Assembly: GCA_944989445.1 (NCBI GenBank) | Contig: CALYLW010000044.1 | Location: forward strand, 969,501 to 1,033,500 | Length of the DNA: 64,000 bases | Direction: 5' to 3' | DNA from: Ampullaceana balthica | Taxonomy: Eukaryota; Mollusca; Gastropoda; Lymnaeidae | Part shown: positions 57,289-64,000 of the stretch, one piece after another | Layout: each line of letters opens with the position of its first letter | How positions within the stretch are numbered: position 1 is the first letter of the stretch | Program-made: the position numbers and the translations under genes | The notes under the pieces: model-generated | What the model saw: only the letters and a program-made list of their open reading frames with translations | The model's database searches: none | What the model was told of the DNA's origin: nothing

Positions 57289-58527
57289 TTAAAATCAGTG
57301 CAATCCAACTTCTACATTTATGGTTAAATGCTTCTGATCTTTATGAAAATATTGGAAGAAATATTTGGTCGCCCGTTGGAAAGAGTTTTGCAAATATCTC
57401 CCGAATTATATAGGTGGGGGGGGGCTCAGTTAATTCGTGTGTTATAGCTACATTAAAATGTATATAAAGAGTAGTTTACCCAATGCTCCGTCCATTTAGA
57501 TTGTTTCTATAATCTTATGTGTTGCATGTAAACTCTGTTACAAAAGAAAATTGAATAGGGCTAGTTTAAAATGACTTGCATGACTTGCATAACTTATAGT
57601 CTATATAATAACATTTTTAATAAGCTCTGGATAATTTATTTCATTTCTGTGCATTATATCTTGTTTACTTACACAAAACCATGACATGAAAGCGGAAATG
57701 GTTTGCACAAAACCATTCTGCTATTTTTCTCTCAGGAAATGTTTTAATTTTTTTTTAAATTCTAAATGAAAGTATCCCTATGTTAAGACTTGTTGTCTGA
57801 CACAATGGCGAGATGCCCTATTAGAAAGGTCTTTTTAAGAGCCCCACTTCTCTGTTCACTGGTGGCGAGGCCAGGGTCATTGGACCACCTGATCCCTGGC
57901 TTACAGTCAAGCACATCTATCCACCCCCTCCCATTCCAACACCACAAAAACGTTGCCTTCATAAACAAACCACCCGGAGTACGCTGACAGAAAACACACA
58001 AGCTCGTACAGAGAGCTGCTGTGCCAGGAGAAAGAAATCTCTCACGTTCTATGGAAATGTGTTAATTTAACTACCTTGTTGTTAGTTGCCAACTATACAA
58101 CTACCTGCGACACGTCAGAAATATTCTCGTACACAGAAATTTGGAAAAGAAAATATTTTTGACTCTTTATTTTAATGAAATAATCATAATAGAGCACTAT
58201 AATACAATACTCCACAGTCCCAAGAGAAATCCATTTACATTTTACAAAAACAATGAGTATAATATCATGGCATTCATATTTGCTGTGTTAGTGAGTTATA
58301 TGTCTGGTTGTGGAAACCCAAGAATAAAATAACTAAATCGATGCCAGAGTAAGAAAATCGGGTTTGAACTTTTCATCTCGGATCCAGAAGACTAATGTTG
58401 TGTTTTCTCATGTGAGCTTTCAACAACTTCCCATGCAGATTGAAGTCTGAAATTCTGAAATGTATAAGGCTCATTTCTTAAATTTAAAAAAAAACGTAAA
58501 AAACCAAGTTTTTCACTATAAATTATA
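57289..58527. other. anonymous sequence
   Basis: A GC-richer patch at 57800-58000 is open on both strands (65 and 72 codons). Neither frame has a recognisable domain. Confidence 0.4.
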
Positions 58528-59000
58528 AATCCTTTATGTACGAGACGTAACTAAAAGAATGTTCATAATAATACGCAGCGCAAGACCATCGAAACATACA
58601 AAATTGTAGTTATGTCTCGTAAAACATGTTTAATATAATGCGCACCGATCAGGAATATGTTTATAAAAAGTGGTGTCAATAAAATACGCACCTTATTGAG
58701 CGACAGAAAGGTTGTTCAATATAATACGCACCGCGACACTCTATCTCAAAAAATAACATGATACATAGAGATAAATAAAATAATCTAAAAATTAAATAAT
58801 TTAATTACAGTACATGCGATCAATCTAAAATTTTGATACATAGTTTTTATCATCGCCACGAAACTGCCTGCTAAATTTCAGCTCGCTAGCTAACGAGGAA
58901 GTGGGTTAAAAATCGATCCAAAGTTTTGGCGACCGACAATCAAGCAAGCAAGCAATCAAGGGTTCAAACAAACAGACACCACGAGTTAATATAAAGGATT
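58528..59000 (+). mobile_element. inverted-repeat element (MITE-like), copy 1
   Basis: The ends AATCCTTTAT and ATAAAGGATT are perfect 10-bp inverted repeats, each bordered by TA, as in elements that insert at TA. The interior shares GAGACRTAACTAA, TTTAATTAC, AAATTTCAGCTCG and GAAGTGGGT blocks with 59685-60096. It is non-coding. The left flank (AAGTTTTTCACTATAAAT) is also similar in the second copy, so the true boundary may be further left. Confidence 0.6.
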
Positions 59001-59684
59001 TAAAAATCCTAAATAAAAGAAAAAGTATGTTTTGACTTACTGAACACAATGTACCGTTATTTGTATTTTGACCATAACGTCGTTTTTTCCCTCTTATATC
59101 AGCTATTTAAATAACATGTACATATTGAAAACGGGATGAATGAATGCATCTATGCATAGTACACTAAAACTTGATGAATCGTATTAATTATAATTAGCCT
59201 TACGGGAATTAACTCAGAAAATCAACTAATTTGAAGCCAGTGGCCTTAAATCCGTAATGTCTTTTCTTACTTACTACTTCATCATTTTAAACTCCAACTC
59301 CCGTGTAGATATATATCTAAAATTGACAGGCTCGTTCCTTACGCCACAGCTACCGGATGGATTGATGGATGGGTGGACCGAACTTAGCATACGGAGACGT
59401 ATTGACAAGTGTGCCGTGTGAAATTAATTTAGGGAATTGAAACAAACAATAATAATAATTTGATAATTGATACAGCGCAGTACACCAGCAAGAGAATGTA
59501 CATTCACGAGTAGCACGAGAAATCAATCGCTCTATTTCTTGGAAAGAACTGTAGCCTTTGTGAGGTCTCATTGATTGCACGGGGAGGATTACTTTGGGCC
59601 ATGGAATTCGAATCGAAACCGGTGTTGGTGTAATGCTCATTGTGGAAATAAAACAAACCCGTAAAAACAAAGTTTTTGACTATA
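59001..59684. other. anonymous sequence between two related elements
   Basis: A 106-codon minus-strand frame (59350-59670) has no recognised family. Confidence 0.4.
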
Positions 59685-60096
59685 AATCCCTTATATATGA
59701 GACATAACTAACAGTATTGATTATTTTCAAACGCTACAAACATTGACAGACTGACACCGAGTGATGTCCCTTGTCTTAAAAAATGGGGGTGGGACGTGAG
59801 GGGGTGTCGGCACGACGGTCAGCGTCAACTCAAACTCACGTGGAAGTGGAAGAAAAAAAAACAATAACAAACAGTGAATTTAAATTACATACCTCATATA
59901 AGGATAAACTAAACATGCATTAATTTAATTACGGTAAGTTCGATCGATCTGAAATTTTGATACGATGCATTGCTAGGTTAGACGGGTCCGTGTGCCAAAT
60001 TTCAGTTCGATCGGATCATGGGAAGTGGGTCATTTTTGACTTTTCTTTTTCCGCCCGCCCAAGACAGAGACAGCGGTGAAGTTAATATAAGGGATT
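59685..60096 (+). mobile_element. inverted-repeat element (MITE-like), copy 2
   Basis: The ends AATCCCTTATAT and ATATAAGGGATT are 12-bp inverted repeats with TA on both sides. The internal blocks are shared with copy 1 and, inverted, with 10205-10375. It is non-coding. Confidence 0.62.
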
Positions 60097-60098
60097 TA

Positions 60099-60907
60099 AA
60101 AACGTGGACGGCTGGGTTGTAAATATGTTGTCTTTTAAGTTTGAACATTGAATAAGTAACGTATATTCTGAGGATATATTTGTTTACATAAACAGCCGAT
60201 CGGAAACATTCATTACTGAAAAAATGGGGGGGGGGATTTCTTTCAGCAAGTTTGAAAAATAACTTAAATCTTAAAGGTGGATTAACCTTAACTTCTGTTA
60301 AGTGTAATAATCTCTAAGGACGGTGATATGTAATTATTTGACATGGGCTGTATGAAAGTCAACGTAAGAAACGCTTTCACCGATGTACAATATGTGTACT
60401 AAAATTAATTGTTTCAAACTTTTGCAGTGGTTTTAATTTTTATTTTGTCGATGTTCTTGTATCGATTTATCTCCGGTTATGAGACAATGCTGTGATGAGA
60501 CGAGAACAAGAGACGAAAAACTTTAGTTCTAACGCTATTGGGGGAACATACTGTGATAACAAATATCAGTACCAAATTAGGTTAAATTGACTTCTTAATG
60601 ATCAACTTACATCTAATGGAACTTTCAGTAACAAACCTGCTTCTCTCCCACTGTCTCTCTCCCCCTCCCTTCCTCTCTCTCGATCTCTCTCTCTCTCTCT
60701 CTCTGCCACAACTATAACAATAACTGTGTTCACTTTATTAAAGTCTTCAGCACTCAATGGTAAATCTATTATAATGGAGCCATCGCCCATATAATTTATA
60801 TTAATTCGTAATGACCGGTCTAAAATGTAAAGTACATGTCTATCTCTTCTATCAACATCAATATAAATATTTAGTCTCTCAACTCCATAGGATTGTTTCC
60901 AAGCTTG
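60099..60907. other. anonymous sequence with a CT microsatellite
   Basis: A (CT)n-rich tract lies at about 60652-60703. A 109-codon minus-strand frame (60602-60931) crosses it and has a credible-looking N-terminal half (residues 1-65) before an Arg/Glu run. I do not recognise it. Confidence 0.45.
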
Positions 60908-61076
60908 CGTAAGATGACAGGGTTTGTCCACTGTGCCGAGGCTGTGTGCCTCGTTGCTAATATCGTAAGATGACAGGGTTTGTCCACTGTGCCGAGGCTG
61001 TGTGCCTCGTTGCTAATATCGTAAGATGACAGGGTTTGTCCACTGTGCCGAGGCTGTGTGCCTCGTTGCTAATATC
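60908..61076. repeat. 56-bp minisatellite, 3 units
   Basis: CGTAAGATGACAGGGTTTGT and CCACTGTGCCGAGGC, then TGTGTGCCTCGTTGC, recur at 60908, 60964 and 61020. Units are identical by eye. The array abuts the probable 5' end of the LINE. Confidence 0.95.
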
Positions 61077-64000
61077 CATTCCCCGAAGCTAGAAACGGGC
61101 CATCAACGGGCATTTTGAGCACATGCAGTATTGATCTGACCATCTGTTGGGAGGTATGCGGAGCTGTGGGAGGGGGTAAAATAGGACCCTGATGTGAAAA
61201 CTATTGTGAGATTATTATATTTGGCTAAGTCCTAGAGATCTCGTGGGAGATGCTGATCTTCTATCGAGCGCCTCCCCAGCCGGCGGATAGGGGAAAGCCC
61301 ACCAGATATGGAGGGTACCGGGGAAATAAAATACCCGGGGTGGACCAAAATCAGCCCTACTGCCTTGTAGGAAGTGGAGGGATCCACAAAGGCTAGGGAC
61401 CTAACCCGAACAAAGGCAGCTACCCATTGAGCTGTGAGGGGCAACCCCCCAAGTGGTTGTGCGCAAGGCCAACAACCCTGCCATGTAAAAAATCATAGTT
61501 ACAAAAACACCGAAAAGAGTAACAAAAGACATTTCAGTCCTGGGAGAGAATGGATTCCTTGAGGAGGAAAATATGACGCCTAATAGTGAAAGCCAAAACC
61601 TGGAAGCTATTAGGCCGACAACCATCATTTCTACCAGGACTACCACCGTCATTGGAGCTTGGAATGTCCGCACCATGTACGAGGCTGGTAAAGCTGCACA
61701 AATAGCCGCTGAGATGAGGAACTATAAGCTCACCATTCTCGGAATTAGTGAAGCAAGATGGACTGGATGGGGACAGAAGAGATTAATCTCAGGAGAGATG
61801 GTGTTATTTTCGGGACACGAAGAAGACGATGCCCCACATACCCTGGGTGTTGCTATGATGCTATCAAGGGCAGCACAAGGAGCACTCATTGGATGGGAGG
61901 CCCATGGACCTAGAATTCTTTTAGCAACCTTTCGAACAAAGAAACGTAGCATCAACCTAGATGTTATACAATGCTACGCACCAACTAATGAAAGTGATGA
62001 AGGAGACAAAGAAGAATTCTACAATAGAGTAATGACCATAGTCCAGGGTCGCCCACGGAGGAACATCGTCGTCCTCATGGGAGACTTTAATGCCAAGATC
62101 GGCAATAGCAACACAGGGTACGAAGAGGTTATGGGACAGCAAGGGATAGGCGAGATGAACGACAATGGTGAGAGGTTTGCTGACCTATGTGCCGCAGCAG
62201 ACCTGGTCATAGGGGGGAGTATTTTCCAGCACAAGAGGATTCACAAAGCTACATGGGTCTCACCGGACATGAGAACGATGAACCAAATAGACCATGTATG
62301 TATTTCTAAAAAATTCAGGCGATCTCTCCAAGACGTACGTGTTAAGAGGGGAGCTGATGTTGCCTCAGATCACCATCTTCTTGTGGCCAGGATGAAATTA
62401 AAACTAAAGAGACATTATACCGAGCAAACAGCATACAGGACTCAGTATAATACCTCCCTCCTAAAGGACCAAGCCAAAAAGGAAGAATTCAAAATCTCAC
62501 TATTCAATAAGTTCCAAGTCCTACAAGAAATACTGGAAGACGAAACCACCGAAGGGAAATGGCAAAGCATGAAAGAAACAGTACAGTCAACATGCCAAGA
62601 AGTGCTAGGAAACAGGAAACAGGCACACAAAGAGTGGATGACAGCAGGTACGCTGAGTAAAATAGAAGAAAGGAAAAGAAAGAAAGCAGAAGTGAATAAC
62701 AGCCGCACCCGAGCACAGAAAAACAAGGCCCAGATGGAATATGCAGATGCAAATAAGGAAGTTAAGAAAAGCATCAAGAGGGACAAGAAGGAATTTGTTG
62801 ATAAACTTGCTAAAGAAGCAGAGGATGCAGCTCACCAGGGGAACATGAGGGAACTGTTTGATACCATTAAGACGCTGTCAGGGAAATTTAGCAAGGTAGA
62901 GAGACCAGTAAAGGACAAAATGGGAAACACCATACCAAGTGAGGAGCAACAGAGAGGGAGATGGAAGGAGCACTTTGAAGAGCTCCTAAACAGGCCTGAA
63001 CCAAGGAATCCACCAGATATTCAACCAGCCGATAATGACCTACTAATTGACTGTATTAGTCCCACCAAAGAAGAGATTAGCAGGGCCATTAAACAACTCA
63101 GAAATGGAAAGGCTGCGGGACCCGATGGCATCCCAGCCGAGGCACTGAAGGCGGACTTGGAAACCAGTGTGGAAATGCTGCACCCTCTGTTTATGAAGAT
63201 ATGGGAAGAGGAGCAAGTTCCTTCCGATTGGAAAGAGGGATACCTTATCAAGATCCCAAAGAAGGGAGACTTAAGCTCCTGCTCGAACTACAGAGGGATC
63301 ACCCTGCTGTCCATCCCAGGAAAGGTTTTCAACCGTGTACTACTTAACAGGATGAAAAACACTGTAGACCCTCTGTTGCGGGACGAACAAGCTGGCTTTC
63401 GCACCAACAGATCCTGCACGGACCAGATAGCGACACTGCGCATCATTCTAGAGCAGTCACTAGAGTGGAACTCACCGCTCTATGTCAACTTTGTTGACTA
63501 TGAAAAAGCCTTCGACAGTGTTGACAGGCAAACCTTGTGGAGATTGCTAAGGCATTACGGGGTGCCACAGAAGATTACGGATATAATCAGAAACATGTAT
63601 GAAGGGATAAACTGCCGAGTTATCCATGGCCAGCAGGTGACAGATGCGTTCCAGGTGAAGACTGGTGTGAGACAAGGTTGCTTGCTGTCACCATTCCTCT
63701 TCCTGTTAGCCATTGACTGGGTGATGAAAACATCTACACAGCAGAAAAGGAATGGCATCCAATGGACCTTGTGGGATCAACTGGATGATCTTGACTTTGC
63801 TGATGATCTTGCCCTTCTTGCACATACCCAACAACAGATGCAGGAGAAAACAAACATTGTCGCAGCCACATCTGCTAGCATGGGTCTCAACATTCACAAA
63901 GGGAAGAGTAAAATCCTCAAGGTTAATGCCACCAGTATATCACCCATTATGCTTGAAGGAGAAGCCCTTGAGGAGGTGGACAGTTTTGTTTACCTTGGCA
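61077..64000 (+). mobile_element. RTE-like non-LTR retrotransposon, 5' part
   Basis: The plus-strand element has a probable 0.5-kb leader (61077-61572) and an endonuclease/reverse-transcriptase frame that runs off the window. The left boundary is inferred from the end of the tandem repeat and is uncertain. Base composition is clearly less AT-rich than in the neighbouring anonymous DNA. Confidence 0.85.
61573..64000 (+). CDS. LINE endonuclease / reverse transcriptase, incomplete at window end
   Basis: From the ATG at 61573 the frame stays open for 809 codons to the window edge; an in-frame TAA at 61486 lies upstream. The N-terminal APE-type endonuclease has GAWNVRT (N31), SEARW (E60), QCYAPT, MGDFNAK (D171, N173), QIDHV and the terminal SDHH (D266, H267). 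The reverse transcriptase follows, with SNYRGITLL, DEQAGFR, VDYEKAFDSV (642-650), GVRQGCLLSP and the catalytic FADD at 742-745. The enzyme would nick the target and prime cDNA synthesis there. The style is that of the RTE clade; frames of this type are often mis-annotated as craniofacial development protein 2, whose bovine form carries an RTE endonuclease. No frameshift or stop is seen, so this copy may be intact. The 3' end, tail and target duplication lie outside the window. Confidence 0.9.
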   Translation, partial: MTPNSESQNLEAIRPTTIISTRTTTVIGAWNVRTMYEAGKAAQIAAEMRNYKLTILGISEARWTGWGQKRLISGEMVLFSGHEEDDAPHTLGVAMMLSRAAQGALIGWEAHGPRILLATFRTKKRSINLDVIQCYAPTNESDEGDKEEFYNRVMTIVQGRPRRNIVVLMGDFNAKIGNSNTGYEEVMGQQGIGEMNDNGERFADLCAAADLVIGGSIFQHKRIHKATWVSPDMRTMNQIDHVCISKKFRRSLQDVRVKRGADVASDHHLLVARMKLKLKRHYTEQTAYRTQYNTSLLKDQAKKEEFKISLFNKFQVLQEILEDETTEGKWQSMKETVQSTCQEVLGNRKQAHKEWMTAGTLSKIEERKRKKAEVNNSRTRAQKNKAQMEYADANKEVKKSIKRDKKEFVDKLAKEAEDAAHQGNMRELFDTIKTLSGKFSKVERPVKDKMGNTIPSEEQQRGRWKEHFEELLNRPEPRNPPDIQPADNDLLIDCISPTKEEISRAIKQLRNGKAAGPDGIPAEALKADLETSVEMLHPLFMKIWEEEQVPSDWKEGYLIKIPKKGDLSSCSNYRGITLLSIPGKVFNRVLLNRMKNTVDPLLRDEQAGFRTNRSCTDQIATLRIILEQSLEWNSPLYVNFVDYEKAFDSVDRQTLWRLLRHYGVPQKITDIIRNMYEGINCRVIHGQQVTDAFQVKTGVRQGCLLSPFLFLLAIDWVMKTSTQQKRNGIQWTLWDQLDDLDFADDLALLAHTQQQMQEKTNIVAATSASMGLNIHKGKSKILKVNATSISPIMLEGEALEEVDSFVYLG

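Noticed and set aside
61573..62400. Host gene for craniofacial development protein 2
   Set aside because: The similarity of such proteins is to the RTE endonuclease; here it continues directly into a reverse transcriptase, so this is the LINE itself.
61401..63897. Several minus-strand frames of 60-114 codons
   Set aside because: Antisense shadows of the LINE reading frame on the plus strand.

Overview
The window is eukaryotic, non-coding, repeat-dominated nuclear DNA. It is AT-rich and I recognise no host gene. All clear coding capacity belongs to transposable elements: an apparently intact Ty3/gypsy-type LTR retrotransposon, and a non-LTR retrotransposon cut by the right window edge. The mix of a tRNA-derived SINE, a Helitron-like element, hAT elements with 8-bp target duplications and very dense minisatellites points to an invertebrate metazoan. 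A gastropod mollusc is my best guess, but that is inference and nothing in the sequence proves the taxon.

Layout. 1-1.1 kb: nothing recognised. 1.12-6.46 kb: a 5.3-kb satellite whose unit changes from 31 bp to 45 bp to 71 bp from left to right. 6.5-16.97 kb: anonymous AT-rich DNA with one SINE flanked by a 10-bp duplication, a SINE 3' fragment, a fragment of a dispersed inverted-repeat element and about eight minisatellites. 16.98-24.56 kb: a complete LTR retrotransposon on the minus strand, with 525/526-bp LTRs differing by one base and a 5-bp GGAGT duplication. 24.6-38.6 kb: more minisatellites, including a 2.5-kb 43-bp array (27.6-30.1 kb) and a purine-only-strand array (34.1-34.8 kb). 38.7-40.9 kb: a Helitron-like non-autonomous element. 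41-50 kb: four long arrays (34, 37, 90 and 35 bp units) and a 301-bp hAT-type element. 50-61 kb: smaller arrays, an 887-bp hAT derivative, a second full SINE and two related inverted-repeat elements. 61.1-64 kb: the 5' part of an RTE-like LINE on the plus strand, with endonuclease and reverse transcriptase in one open frame that continues beyond the window.

How the genes work together. The retrotransposon encodes Gag (zinc knuckle, coiled coil) and, in the same frame after one UGA codon, a Pol with domain order protease-integrase-reverse transcriptase-RNase H. That order is the Ty1/copia one, but the proteins are Ty3/gypsy-like, as in the GMR1 group. The stop sits in the context UGA CUAG, a known readthrough context, so Gag-Pol may be made by stop-codon readthrough. 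The LINE copies itself by endonuclease nicking and target-primed reverse transcription, and its kind of machinery probably also mobilised the SINEs. More than a quarter of the window (about 18-19 kb by my tally) is tandem repeat in over 30 unrelated families. The long open frames that cross these arrays are artefacts of stop-free units, not genes.
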